Assembly (NCBI GenBank): GCA_938027685.1
Contig: CALJAM010000002.1
Location: 186,001-250,000, forward strand
Direction: 5' to 3'
DNA: 64,000 bases
From: an uncultured Bryobacteraceae bacterium
GTDB lineage: Bacteria > Acidobacteriota > Terriglobia > Bryobacterales > Bryobacteraceae
Part shown: piece by piece, positions 9,471-19,057 of the stretch
Position numbering within the stretch: position 1 is the first letter of the stretch
Layout: the number at the start of each line of letters is the position of its first letter
Translations under genes and position numbers: made by a program
Notes under the pieces: model-generated
Databases searched by the model: none
The model's input: the letters and a program-made list of their open reading frames with translations, nothing else
What the model was told of the DNA's origin: nothing

Positions 9471-9499
9471 AGTATATGCACGTGAATACTAGCTGTCAA
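9471..9499 (-). promoter_or_regulatory. Near-consensus sigma-70 promoter for the receptor gene
   Basis: The minus strand reads TTGACA (9499-9494), 17 bases, TATACT (9476-9471). The predicted start of transcription is near 9464, giving a leader of about 90 nucleotides to the ATG at 9374. The -35 matches the consensus perfectly and the -10 differs at one position, unusually good for such a GC-rich genome. Confidence 0.8.
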
Positions 9500-9588
9500 G
9501 GAAAGCCCTCAGCCGATCCGGCGAAACGATCGGCCGCCGGCGATCCGCGACCCCTCTGCCGCACGCGCGCCGCCATCCTGCAACCGGC

Positions 9589-11010
9589 TCACGCCGCCCC
9601 GATCTTCGCCAGCGGCAGCGAAAGCAGGGCCGCCACCTTTTCGATCTCGCCCATCCTGTGCCCGACACCCAACGCACAATGGTGCGTCGGGCCTTCCTGA
9701 CACCACCGGTTGACAAACTCAGCGGGCGGCAGGCGGAAACGGAGCCGCGAGTTGGTGTTGCCGATGCGCAGGATGGGCCCCGGCAGCGATTCGCCCTCCG
9801 CCGCGATCAACTTGAAGCGCCCTTCTCGAGTCTGCGTGAGACCCAGAATGGTAACCGGTCCCGTCTTGACATTGAACTCCACCGAGACGCCGTACCCGCG
9901 CTTGCCGTGGTAAAGGCCCAGCCCGCGGAGCACGGGGCGGCGGTCGCTGATCGCGATGTGCCCCGGACCGTCGTGCCCCATCAGCACGAAGTTCTCGCGG
10001 AAGTCCATTGCATAGAACTCCGTGTAAGAACCACCCGCGCCGAGCCGGTCCATCAGCAGCATCGCGATGCAGTTCTTCAGATCGCCTTCGCCGCTGGCCG
10101 GGACGCCGCGGGCCGTCAGGAGTGAATTGCCGAGGATCATGCCCGCGCCCAGCCTTTCGTATAGATTGCCATCCAGCCCGCGGTAGTAATAGGCCAGCCC
10201 GTCAAGATCGAACTCCTCGACCAGCCGGTCGAGCCCTACCGCCACGCGCGCCGCCCAACCCAGATCTTCTTGGTCCACCCCCTCGACGATGTCGAATATG
10301 CGCGCCGTCTCCTCCAGCTTCTGCCGGATTTCCGCTTCGGAAACCTGCTCGACCAAGCGCGCCAGGTCGCACATCTCGAGCACCTCCACATGCGCGCCGA
10401 GCAGGCCGTGAACCATGGTGAAGTCCGAGTACATGTCGAGCATGCCCGGATACGTGTGCCCGAGGAACCCCAGCCTCGCTCTTCGCAGGGCTCCGGCGGC
10501 CGCCGCCGCGCGGCACCACTGTTCGATCTCACGCCAGGCCCGCTCGTCTTCGTAGAGCATGCCCGAGACTACGTGGAAATCGATTCCCGAGCGCGCGAAG
10601 GCATTGGAGATTTCCGGCACACAGCAGGCCGAGCAATTCGCCAGCCATTCGCCCGTGTCGGTCCGCTCGTAGTCGAGCGCCGCCACAGGTTGGAGGTTGA
10701 GCACCACCACCGGCACGCGGGCGCGCTGCACCACAGGGAGCACCTGCGACGAGGTCGCATACGTCGCCGTGTGGCAGACCAGCAGATCGACGCCCGCCCG
10801 CGCAAATAACTCTCCTGCCTCACGCGCTGCAGGCGCGGTATCGATCAACCCCGCCCGCACGAGCTCTGCGCCAAAACCTGCCAGGCGTTTCTCCACCGCC
10901 TCAAGGTATCCTTCCAAACGCTCTTTCAGACCGGGGAACTGCGGCCAGTAAGCCGCCAGGCCGACGGCGAAAACGCCGATGCGCGGCCGCGTTTCACGCC
11001 TTCCTGCCAT
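9589..11010 (-). CDS. L-arabinose/L-fucose isomerase-family protein
   Basis: The 473-residue protein resembles the sugar-ketol isomerase superfamily (AraA/FucI-like). An N-terminal Rossmann-type domain begins RIGVFAVGLAAYWPQFPGL, and the C-terminal half has the motifs that carry metal ligands in this family: EGDLKN, the FRENFVLMGHDGPGH segment, and a closing THHCALGVGH that parallels the HH motif of AraA. The substrate cannot be read from sequence; a deoxy- or pentose sugar is likely. The upstream TTG/GTG-initiated extension (to 11184) is low-complexity, so I use the ATG at 11010, preceded by an AGGAGG. It is divergent from the aminotransferase/PEPC fusion with a 155-base gap. No sugar kinase or aldolase is adjacent. 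Confidence 0.75.
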   Translation of the reverse strand: MAGRRETRPRIGVFAVGLAAYWPQFPGLKERLEGYLEAVEKRLAGFGAELVRAGLIDTAPAAREAGELFARAGVDLLVCHTATYATSSQVLPVVQRARVPVVVLNLQPVAALDYERTDTGEWLANCSACCVPEISNAFARSGIDFHVVSGMLYEDERAWREIEQWCRAAAAAGALRRARLGFLGHTYPGMLDMYSDFTMVHGLLGAHVEVLEMCDLARLVEQVSEAEIRQKLEETARIFDIVEGVDQEDLGWAARVAVGLDRLVEEFDLDGLAYYYRGLDGNLYERLGAGMILGNSLLTARGVPASGEGDLKNCIAMLLMDRLGAGGSYTEFYAMDFRENFVLMGHDGPGHIAISDRRPVLRGLGLYHGKRGYGVSVEFNVKTGPVTILGLTQTREGRFKLIAAEGESLPGPILRIGNTNSRLRFRLPPAEFVNRWCQEGPTHHCALGVGHRMGEIEKVAALLSLPLAKIGAA

Positions 11011-11165
11011 CCCTCGCCTTCCTCCTTGCTTTGGCGTATCGAAAAGCTCAAGTCTACCAACCTGCCGATCGCGATCGGTCGCGTCCTGCTGCTCGTCCGT
11101 GCCTTGGCGAGCGGCCGGCAGCCTGTTTGCCTGCTCTGTTAGGCTTGATTCCGAGTGGGTGTGCG

Positions 11166-14100
11166 ATGTCGTCCGTCGCTCCAATGACCGCGGCTGCCGC
11201 TCTCACTGCGGCGACGGAATGGGCCGAAGCGTTTCGGCTGCGGCCGGCCAAAGGCGCCGTCGTCTCGGAAATCAGCGAGGCGACGGCGGCCGCTCCCGTG
11301 CCGCCGGCCGAACGCGTGAACTTTCACATCGGCAATCCGGTGGAGGATCCCCGGCTCGTCGAGCTGTACGCGCGCATCGCGTTGGGGCTCGAGCCGCGGT
11401 ACGGCTCCGCGGGAAACGATCTGGCCGGAGTGTTGCTTCACGAGCTGAATTGGTTGGAAGAGGACCGTTCGGCTCTGGAGTTCCTGATCACCGCCATCCG
11501 GCGCAGTGGGCCGTATCTGCCACGAGGCGGTTTCCCGCGCAGCAGGCCGGACGAACTGGTACGCCGTTTCACGGAATGGCTTAACGGGCAAAGCGAGCCG
11601 CTCTCGTACGATCTGGGCGAAACGAGCGGCCGTCGCGAAGTCATCCTTGCTACCGGCGGCGTCGCCGAGGTCCTGCGCGTTTTCTTCCACGGCCTCTCGC
11701 GCTATCTGGAACGCCTTCCGGCGCGCATCTTTGTTTATGGTCTGCCGTTGCCCGCCCATCTGCGCCGTTTCCCGGGCCTCGCCTTCCAGGATCTGCCGGA
11801 GCGGGAATCCATCGCGTTCGGCATCCTGGAACAAGCGCTGCTCGAGGCCCCGGGCGTGCCCGCTTTCCTGCTGCTGGGCCGCGTGCCCTCGGAAGAGTCC
11901 CGCCGCGCTCTAAGACGCCTGAGCCGCGATCACCCGCTTTTCGTGATCGAGGCCAACGACGCTCCCAATCATGCCTCGCTGGCGCGCGAAGCGCGCATGA
12001 TGAATCGCACGCTGCGGCTGCTGACGCCGGCCATTTTCGCCCCCGAGCTTGCGCCGCTTTCCGTGGTCTTCGTCGCGGGCTATCACGAGTTCGTCAGTCT
12101 TATCGAGCGCATGCACTTCGAGCTCAAGGGCACCCCGTCGGCCGCCGAGGTCGAGTTCCTGAGTTACTTGCTGCGGCGGCCGGCTTCTCCCCGTCTGCCT
12201 GCCGGCAACGGATCGGAGGCGCTCTACGTAGAGAAGGACGTTCGATTGGCCGGGGTTCAGCAGGTCGTGCTCCGCGTCCTGGCGGCCGCGGAAGACCGGC
12301 TCGCCAAAGCGGTCGGAGAGCGCGCCGCGACTTGGGAACAGCGGCTGGCGGAGAGGACAGCGCGCAGTGGCGAGCGACTGGCGCGACTGCTGAGCCTCCC
12401 CCTGACCTTAGCCGCACCCCGCGATCCGTTCGAAGGACTTGGCTTCCGCGAAATCCTACGCGTGCTGCCCGAACGCTCCGCCGATCTGGTCGACGCCTTC
12501 CGCGCCGCTTTCCTGCGGCACCACCCGGAATATCAGCCTGAAGCCGCCATCGTGGTCAGCGGCTCAGCGCGCACTGCGCTCAGCCTGCTGGGTTTCCATT
12601 GCGGCATACGCGAAGCCGTGGTCGCCGACCTGAGCTGGACCTACGAGCACTGCTTCCCACAAGTGACCAGCGTGCCGCTGGCCGGCGACTTCGAGCTCGA
12701 TGCGGACGGCATCCTCGCCGCCGTGGACGAGCGGCTGCGGAGGCATCCTTCTTGGCGCGAGCAAGGCGCCGTCGTGCTCAACAATCCGCACAACGCCACC
12801 GGGCAGGTTTTCTCGGAGGCCGCCCTGCGCCGACTGCTGGTGGGGCTGCTGGAGCGCGACGTGCTGGTCATCGACGATCTCTCCTACGAAAACGTCGCGC
12901 CATCGCAGGAACTCGCCGGCCCCCCTACGCTGCGCCGGATTGCCGACGATTTGCTCCGCCTCGGCCATGTCTCCCGCGAACAGGCCGGCCGCGTCGTCAC
13001 CGTGCATTCGCTGTCGAAAACCGATTGCTTGGCGGGCGCGCGGCTGTGCGTAGTGGAAATCCGCGATCCTGCGCTCAGGCAGCGATTCGCGGAAGTCAAC
13101 GCAGCGGTGACGCACAACCTGGGCGCCCTGTTGCTCGGCTATCTTTTTTACCGCGCCGGCGCGCAGTCCATCCACAACTACTGGCGCATGCGCAACGTGA
13201 TTCTCGACGAGCGGATGTCGGCGTTGGAACAGGCCGCGCGCAATCTTCCCGCCGAACGGAATCCGTTCGGCATCGCGGTGGTGCGCCCGCGCGGCGGCAT
13301 GTATCCCCGCCTGGTCGTGGAGCGCCTGCCGGCGGGAATCTCGCTGGATTGGATCGCTTCCCGCTTGGCCAGGCAGGGTGTCGGCCTCGTTCCGTTGTCC
13401 ACCTTCGCCCGCACCGAACAGGGCATCGAAGTGGGACGCAAGTCGTTCCGGCTCACGCTCGGGGGCGCCGACGATGCCGAGCGCCTCCTGGTCAAGACGC
13501 GGCGCGTTCTGATCGACCTGAACCGCATCATCGCCGAAGAGCAGGCGCACTACAGCCGCCGCACGCTGGAGTTGCGTCCGCCCCTTGCCACGACCCGCTT
13601 AGATCGGGCCGCTCTCTGGCAGGCGTGGCGCGAGTTCGAACATCGTCTAACCCGCGCTTTCGCCGCCCTACTCGAGGCTGAGGCGCGACGTCTAGGAGTG
13701 CCTGCGCGGGAGAATGGCGACGGCCTGCGCGCCGATGAATTTTTCCAGGATCGGCTGGAGTGCTTCCGCACGCGCTTTCGCGATCGCCTGGAACTCCTCG
13801 AACTGCGCCTTTGGCTGGCCGCCGAGCGGGAAGGCGCGGCGCTCGAGGAACTGCTCGAAAGGGAACTGCAACCGGACCGACTGGAGCGCCGGCAAGCCTG
13901 CTTTCGCCAGCGTATCTCCGACCGTACTGTGCATCCCACCCAGATGTACTCGCTCCAGGCCGAGCTCCAGTGGGAAAAGGCCATCGCGTCCGTGTTGGAA
14001 GGCGGCGACTGGCCCTCCCGCGTAGGACCCCTGGCCCGCGAGCTCGCACGTGAATACCTGGGTTTGAACGTCGCCATCCCCTCCCGCGCCGAAGGGGACG

Positions 14101-16781
14101 AGCTGCTGCTCGATCTTGCCGCCCGCATTGCGGTCGAGGACCTGCTGCGCTTCCGCGCCGGCATCGAGGAGCGAACCTTTCTTTCCTACTGGGGCGACTG
14201 GGATGGCAGCAATCGCCCCTCCGGCCAGGGCCACCACCTTGTCGCCACTGTCCTCATGGCCAATGTGGAGCACATGGGCCGGCTCTTAGAAACGCTGTTG
14301 CGCGAAGTCCCGGACCTGAGGGTCGATGCCGCCTTGGTTTCCGAAGTCCGCCGCCTCCCCGAAACGGGCCGCCGCTTCCGTGCCCTCTTCGACGAGATCA
14401 ACCAGTTGACTCACCAGCTCGAGCGTCGCTACCGCGGGCTACTGCCCTGGCAGTTGCAGCCCGGCGCCTTGCGCAAACTGGGTATGCGGCTTCACCTGGC
14501 GCGCGATCCCGTCGTCGTGCTTTGGGAGCACAACGACCGGCTGGAACGGCGCATGCTCGAGCTCCGCCGCCGTCGCCGCCGCATGCTCGAGCAGTATTTC
14601 CGCCTCAACGCCGCGCTGCGCCATTGCCTACGCAACAACCTCGCGGCGGTCCGGCGGCTCCGTCACCAACCGCAAACCGCGCTCGTGGCCGCATCCTATC
14701 GCGACCTGCTCAGCCGTTTCGTGATCACTCCCCGCATTCACCAGAACATGATCACTTCGGCGGATCCTTTCGCCGTGGACACCACCGCGCACAATCTGAC
14801 CGAGATCAACGAGATCGCCGGTCGCTTCGGCAACCCCGGCATGGTGCTGGCGGTGCAGGTCAGCATGGCGACGGAGCCCGAGGCTCTGATTGCGCTGGAT
14901 CGCAAGCTGCGCGCCCGCCGAGAGGAGGCCCTGAGGGCAGGCGCGGAGCAGATCCCTTCCATCTGGCTCGTGCCGCTGTTCGAACGACAGGAGACGGTGC
15001 GGGGCATCCCCGCCTACCTGGACAAGCTTTGGGAATACGCCGTGCAGAGCCGGCGGCTGAATCAGACGCCGGAACAAAGGCTGGCGGAAATGGTTTGCGA
15101 AATTTTTATCGCGGGCTCCGATCTCAGCCAGGAAGTCGGACAGACTGCCGCCCTGCTCGCTTTCCGCGAAGCCAAGTGCGCCATCACGCTCTGGCTGGCG
15201 CAACGGGGACTGGTAGGCGAGGTCCGTGTCAAGATGGGGGCCGGCGAGCCCATGCAACGGCAGGGCTGCTACTACGCGCCCATCTCCGGCCAACCGGCCT
15301 TCCTGCCCGGCCCGGACAGCGACCTGCGGCTCAGCCAGAGCGTAGGCGCTTCCGCCAAGCGCAGCGCGCAATACGCCGTCACGCCGCTGCTCGGCATCTT
15401 TGCCGCCTGCGATTTGACGACCTTTCAGAGCAACCTTTCCGAACGGCTGCGCCACCTGCCCGCCGAGGAGCTGGCGCAGGTCCTTCATCACGTCAGGGAG
15501 ACGCAACAGTTTCACCTCAACGAGCTGCGACGGGCGGCCGAGCCGCTCACTGAGACGCGCCTGCACTTCGCGCAGCGGGGCCGGCGCGAGCTGGAACGCC
15601 TCACGCTCGGGCCGCGCGATGAGTTACTGGACGAGTTCGCGCGCCTGAGCACGGAGAATTTCCGGCACATCCTCTACGGGCGCGAGGATGATGTGGTCGG
15701 CATTTACGCCGTCTCTTACTTTGTCGCCCGGACCCTGCCTCAGTTGCGCGACCGGCCGCAGGTGCGGCCGGCCGGTGGTCCCGCAGCCGCGGCAGGCCAA
15801 AGAATTCTCGAACGCATCGCGGCGACCGTCCCCTTCTGCCGCTACGGCAGCTCGCTCCGCGCCATCGCCCACAACCAGGCGCAAACCTTCGTCCTCGGAG
15901 TCAATCAACTGACCACGGGATTGTTCCGCTCGTTAGACTGGTTCGCTCGCAGCCATGCCGGCGAGGACGGCGCCGAGATGCTGCTTGCCGACCGGATCCT
16001 GCCCCACCTGCCGGTCTACGAGATTCTGCAGAGTCTCCGGCTTTATCAGGATCTCGAACTCGAATGGTTGTGGCGTCTGGAGCGGGCCTTCCCGGCCGGA
16101 AATTCCGCCTTCGCCGTCCTGCGCGAGGACGTAGACGCCATCCGACCCGCCGTGGCTTTGTTCCAGAAGGAACTGGTTCGCCGCCATGGCTTGCCCGCGG
16201 CAGAGTTCTTCGAGGGCGATCGTTTCATTGTGCGCTTGCTCCCCGCTCTGCGTCCTGACCTCGCCGTCCTGCTCCAGCCGGATCTCTTCAATACGCAACT
16301 CGAGCCGCTGCTGGCGGAAATCGGCCCCACGCCTCCCGACCCCTGGATCCGCGAGGTCGAGCGTCTGCTGGCCGTCCCTGCCAGAATTCGTGTCCTGCGC
16401 GCCAAGGCGTGGGAGCTGCTGTTCGACCCCATCTTCGAGCGAGTCTCGCGCTTCGTGGAGCTGGCCACCGCCCTCCATTCCGTCGCGCGACGGCACGCGG
16501 CAAACGAGACCCTTTCTTCCCCACCGCCCTCGTTGCGCCAGGCCATGCGTTACCTGCGCAGCTCGCAGGAGGATTCCTTGCAGCAGTTCCTGCTGGCCGC
16601 CTTCGAATACCTCTCCGCCCCTCTCGGCGCCGTCGAGCTGCCCACCAATTTGGTGCGGGCTATGAAAAAGGATGTCGAGCGGCTCGTGCGCATCGAGGAG
16701 CAACCTCTGCCCGCGCGTCAGCAGGATCTACTGCGCTTCTACCTGCTGGAAATCGCCCGCCTGGCGGGAGAGAACGGCTGA
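11166..16781 (+). CDS. Giant fusion: degenerate aminotransferase domain + PLP aminotransferase class I/II + phosphoenolpyruvate-carboxylase-like domain
   Basis: The product is 1871 residues from the ATG at 11166; an in-frame TTG at 11031 would add a low-complexity leader. Residues about 50-380 look like a fold-type-I aminotransferase ([20 protein letters not shown]), but the Lys segment is replaced by [13 protein letters not shown] around 280-300. Residues about 430-790 are a second, apparently intact copy: NNPHNATGQ (539-547), DDLSYE, and [13 protein letters not shown] with the PLP-binding Lys618, plus a C-terminal FRLTLGG substrate-Arg motif. From about 860 to the end it matches the PEPC fold: HPTQ with His923 (bacterial TAHPTE), GDWDGSN (GGDRDGN), VPLFE with Glu1273, GSDLSQEVG with Asp1319 (the two Mg ligands of PEPC), and [12 protein letters not shown] at 1356-1367, where archaeal PEPC has GMGSAPFRG. 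PEPC makes oxaloacetate from PEP and bicarbonate; an aminotransferase could turn that into aspartate. The coupling is inference. Confidence 0.75.
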   Translation: MSSVAPMTAAAALTAATEWAEAFRLRPAKGAVVSEISEATAAAPVPPAERVNFHIGNPVEDPRLVELYARIALGLEPRYGSAGNDLAGVLLHELNWLEEDRSALEFLITAIRRSGPYLPRGGFPRSRPDELVRRFTEWLNGQSEPLSYDLGETSGRREVILATGGVAEVLRVFFHGLSRYLERLPARIFVYGLPLPAHLRRFPGLAFQDLPERESIAFGILEQALLEAPGVPAFLLLGRVPSEESRRALRRLSRDHPLFVIEANDAPNHASLAREARMMNRTLRLLTPAIFAPELAPLSVVFVAGYHEFVSLIERMHFELKGTPSAAEVEFLSYLLRRPASPRLPAGNGSEALYVEKDVRLAGVQQVVLRVLAAAEDRLAKAVGERAATWEQRLAERTARSGERLARLLSLPLTLAAPRDPFEGLGFREILRVLPERSADLVDAFRAAFLRHHPEYQPEAAIVVSGSARTALSLLGFHCGIREAVVADLSWTYEHCFPQVTSVPLAGDFELDADGILAAVDERLRRHPSWREQGAVVLNNPHNATGQVFSEAALRRLLVGLLERDVLVIDDLSYENVAPSQELAGPPTLRRIADDLLRLGHVSREQAGRVVTVHSLSKTDCLAGARLCVVEIRDPALRQRFAEVNAAVTHNLGALLLGYLFYRAGAQSIHNYWRMRNVILDERMSALEQAARNLPAERNPFGIAVVRPRGGMYPRLVVERLPAGISLDWIASRLARQGVGLVPLSTFARTEQGIEVGRKSFRLTLGGADDAERLLVKTRRVLIDLNRIIAEEQAHYSRRTLELRPPLATTRLDRAALWQAWREFEHRLTRAFAALLEAEARRLGVPARENGDGLRADEFFQDRLECFRTRFRDRLELLELRLWLAAEREGAALEELLERELQPDRLERRQACFRQRISDRTVHPTQMYSLQAELQWEKAIASVLEGGDWPSRVGPLARELAREYLGLNVAIPSRAEGDELLLDLAARIAVEDLLRFRAGIEERTFLSYWGDWDGSNRPSGQGHHLVATVLMANVEHMGRLLETLLREVPDLRVDAALVSEVRRLPETGRRFRALFDEINQLTHQLERRYRGLLPWQLQPGALRKLGMRLHLARDPVVVLWEHNDRLERRMLELRRRRRRMLEQYFRLNAALRHCLRNNLAAVRRLRHQPQTALVAASYRDLLSRFVITPRIHQNMITSADPFAVDTTAHNLTEINEIAGRFGNPGMVLAVQVSMATEPEALIALDRKLRARREEALRAGAEQIPSIWLVPLFERQETVRGIPAYLDKLWEYAVQSRRLNQTPEQRLAEMVCEIFIAGSDLSQEVGQTAALLAFREAKCAITLWLAQRGLVGEVRVKMGAGEPMQRQGCYYAPISGQPAFLPGPDSDLRLSQSVGASAKRSAQYAVTPLLGIFAACDLTTFQSNLSERLRHLPAEELAQVLHHVRETQQFHLNELRRAAEPLTETRLHFAQRGRRELERLTLGPRDELLDEFARLSTENFRHILYGREDDVVGIYAVSYFVARTLPQLRDRPQVRPAGGPAAAAGQRILERIAATVPFCRYGSSLRAIAHNQAQTFVLGVNQLTTGLFRSLDWFARSHAGEDGAEMLLADRILPHLPVYEILQSLRLYQDLELEWLWRLERAFPAGNSAFAVLREDVDAIRPAVALFQKELVRRHGLPAAEFFEGDRFIVRLLPALRPDLAVLLQPDLFNTQLEPLLAEIGPTPPDPWIREVERLLAVPARIRVLRAKAWELLFDPIFERVSRFVELATALHSVARRHAANETLSSPPPSLRQAMRYLRSSQEDSLQQFLLAAFEYLSAPLGAVELPTNLVRAMKKDVERLVRIEEQPLPARQQDLLRFYLLEIARLAGENG

Positions 16782-16824
16782 GCAGCCTAGCGACCGCCGG
16801 GCGGGCTACGCTAGCATCGTTTCG

Positions 16825-18882
16825 ATGCGCAAGGTTTTGGGCCATTTGGTGTGGGCCGCCGTCTCCGTCACGGCGGCTTTCGCTTTGGGCGGCATCGCCC
16901 TGAACCGCGGCGAGCCCGTCAACTCCGTCTGGCTGGTAGTCGCCGCGGTTTGCACCTATCTGGTGGGCTTCCGCTTCTATGCGCGTTTCATCGGCGCGCG
17001 CGTGATGGGTTTGAACAACGACCGCGCCACGCCCGCCGAGCGGCTGCGCAACGGTCATGATTACGAGCCCACCAACAAGTGGATCCTCTTCGGCCATCAT
17101 TTCGCCGCCATCGCCGGTCCCGGCCCGCTGGTCGGTCCCGTGCTCGCCGCCCAGTTCGGCTACCTGCCGGGCACGCTCTGGATCATCATCGGCGCCGTGC
17201 TGGGCGGCTGCGTGCAGGACTTCATGATCCTGTTCGCCTCCATGCGGCGCGACGGCAAGTCGCTCGGCCAGATCGCGCGTGAAGAGATCGGGCGGGTGGG
17301 CGGCGCGACCGCTCTGGTGACCGTGCTGCTGATCATCATCATCCTGTTGGCGGTAATCGCCCTGGTGGTGGTCAACGCACTCAAGGGCAGTCCGTGGGGG
17401 ACCTTTACCATTGCCTGCACCATGCCCATCGCCGTGTTCATGGGTCTCTACCTGCGCTACTGGCGTCCGGGCAGGGTCCTCGAGATCTCTCTCATCGGCT
17501 TCGTCCTGGTGGTGTTGGCCATCATGGGCGGCGAGTGGGTGGCCAAATCCCCCGTATTGGCGCCCCTGTTCACGCTCTCCGGTCCGGCGCTCGCCATCGC
17601 CGTCATCATCTACGGCTTTTTTGCCAGCGCGCTGCCGGTCTGGCTGTTGCTGGCTCCGCGCGATTACCTCAGCACCTTCGTCAAGCTGGGCGTGGTCGTC
17701 CTGCTTGCCATCGGCATCCTTCTGGTGCGCCCGCAATTGCAACTGCCGCCTTTGACGCGCTTTGCCGACGGCACCGGACCTATCTTCGCCGGCAACATCT
17801 TCCCCTTCTGCTTCATCACCATCGCCTGCGGCGCCATCTCGGGCTTTCATTCGTTGATCGCATCCGGCACCACGCCCAAGATGATCGCGCGCGAATGGCA
17901 CGCCTGGCCGGTGGGCTACGGCGCCATGGCCCTGGAAAGCTTCGTGGCCGTCATGGCCATGATCGCCGCCTGCGCCCTTTCGCCCGGTGTGTACTTCGCC
18001 GTGAACTCGCCGGCCGGCGTGGTCGGCGAGACGCCCGAAGCGGCCACCGCCACCATCACGGGTTGGGGCTTCCCCGTCACGCCCGCGGAAATGGACGAGC
18101 TCGCACGCGAAGTGGGTGAACAAACGCTGTTTTTCCGCACCGGCGGCGCACCCTCGCTGGCGCTCGGGATGGCGCACATCTTCGCCAGCTCGGTAGGACG
18201 CAGCCTGCTCGGCTTCTGGTACCACTTCGCCATCATGTTCGAAGCTCTCTTCATCCTCACTATTGTGGATGCCGGCACGCGAGTCGGCCGCTTCATGATG
18301 CAGGACCTGCTCGGACACATCTGGAAGCCGCTCGGCCGCACGAGCTGGATGCCCAGCGTCATCCTCACCAGCGCCGGCATCGTGCTGGCCTGGGGCTATT
18401 TTCTCTACCAGGGCGTGCTCGACCCGTTGGGCGGCATCAACTCGCTCTGGCCGCTTTTCGGTATCGCCAACCAGTTGCTGGCTGCGGTCGCCCTGTGCGT
18501 GGCTACTACCATCCTGGTCAAGATGCACGGCCTCCGTTACATGTGGATCACCTGCACGCCGCTCGCCTGGCTCCTCACCGCTACCTTCTCCGCGGCTTAC
18601 CAGAAGATCTTTTCGCCCGAGCCCCGCATCGGTTTCCTGGCGCAGGCCGCGACGCTCGAAGAAGCGATCCGTGCCGGTACGGCAGTGGACGTCGCAGAGG
18701 CGCAAAGACTCATCTTCAATGCCCGGCTGGACGCGGTGGTCTGCGGCATCTTCCTGGTCCTGGTGCTGCTCATCCTCACCGATTCCCTCCGCGTCTGGTA
18801 CGGGGTCTTGAGCGGCAAGAAGGAGGCGCGCCTGCAAGAGGCCCCCTTTGTCATGACGCAGCTCAGACCGGAGGAGATATGA
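16825..18882 (+). CDS. cstA: CstA-family carbon-starvation transporter
   Basis: CstA-family proteins are multi-pass inner-membrane carriers, induced on carbon starvation in E. coli; characterised members move peptides or pyruvate. The 685-residue product (E. coli CstA is 701) has about 15-16 hydrophobic segments and clear family motifs: [16 protein letters not shown]-like residues after the second helix, [38 protein letters not shown], and [17 protein letters not shown] near the C-terminus. The start is the ATG at 16825; the longer frame from 16672 would run back into the fusion gene. It overlaps the ybdD-like gene by four bases (ATGA). The preceding gene ends 43 bases upstream, so it may share a transcript with the aminotransferase/PEPC fusion. 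Confidence 0.93.
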   Translation: MRKVLGHLVWAAVSVTAAFALGGIALNRGEPVNSVWLVVAAVCTYLVGFRFYARFIGARVMGLNNDRATPAERLRNGHDYEPTNKWILFGHHFAAIAGPGPLVGPVLAAQFGYLPGTLWIIIGAVLGGCVQDFMILFASMRRDGKSLGQIAREEIGRVGGATALVTVLLIIIILLAVIALVVVNALKGSPWGTFTIACTMPIAVFMGLYLRYWRPGRVLEISLIGFVLVVLAIMGGEWVAKSPVLAPLFTLSGPALAIAVIIYGFFASALPVWLLLAPRDYLSTFVKLGVVVLLAIGILLVRPQLQLPPLTRFADGTGPIFAGNIFPFCFITIACGAISGFHSLIASGTTPKMIAREWHAWPVGYGAMALESFVAVMAMIAACALSPGVYFAVNSPAGVVGETPEAATATITGWGFPVTPAEMDELAREVGEQTLFFRTGGAPSLALGMAHIFASSVGRSLLGFWYHFAIMFEALFILTIVDAGTRVGRFMMQDLLGHIWKPLGRTSWMPSVILTSAGIVLAWGYFLYQGVLDPLGGINSLWPLFGIANQLLAAVALCVATTILVKMHGLRYMWITCTPLAWLLTATFSAAYQKIFSPEPRIGFLAQAATLEEAIRAGTAVDVAEAQRLIFNARLDAVVCGIFLVLVLLILTDSLRVWYGVLSGKKEARLQEAPFVMTQLRPEEI

Positions 18883-19055
18883 GCCGCCTTCGCCGATGGG
18901 CCCACCTGCTGCTCGCACTGCTGCGGGAGCTGGCCGACGAAAACGCCTACCGTCGGCACCTGGCTATCCATAACGAGCAACCGTCGCCGGAAGCCTGGCG
19001 CAGATTCTGCGACGAGCGGCTGGGCGCCCGCTTCGTCCGTCCGAAGTGTTGCTGA
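18879..19055 (+). CDS. YbdD/YjiX-family small protein (DUF466)
   Basis: This is a 58-residue protein whose ATG overlaps the cstA stop (ATGA) and is preceded by a strong GGAGG inside the end of cstA, so translation is coupled. It keeps the family signature: [14 protein letters not shown] followed by the [13 protein letters not shown] segment and the C-terminal Lys-Cys-Cys, parallel to the RCC end of E. coli YbdD. YbdD/YjiX proteins accompany CstA/BtsT transporters; a role in transport function or regulation is suggested by that constant pairing. The N-terminus carries a short hydrophobic run (HLLLALL). Confidence 0.88.
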   Translation: MSRLRRWAHLLLALLRELADENAYRRHLAIHNEQPSPEAWRRFCDERLGARFVRPKCC

Positions 19056-19057
19056 AG

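Noticed and set aside
11031-11165. N-terminal extension of the fusion from a TTG
   Set aside because: It is Arg/Pro/Ala low-complexity, lies opposite the start region of the divergent isomerase-like gene, and is not needed for the aminotransferase fold.
16660-18918. Open frame of 752 codons antisense to cstA
   Set aside because: It is His/Asp/Glu/Gly-rich, the typical mirror of a hydrophobic membrane gene in high-GC DNA, and has no recognisable domain.
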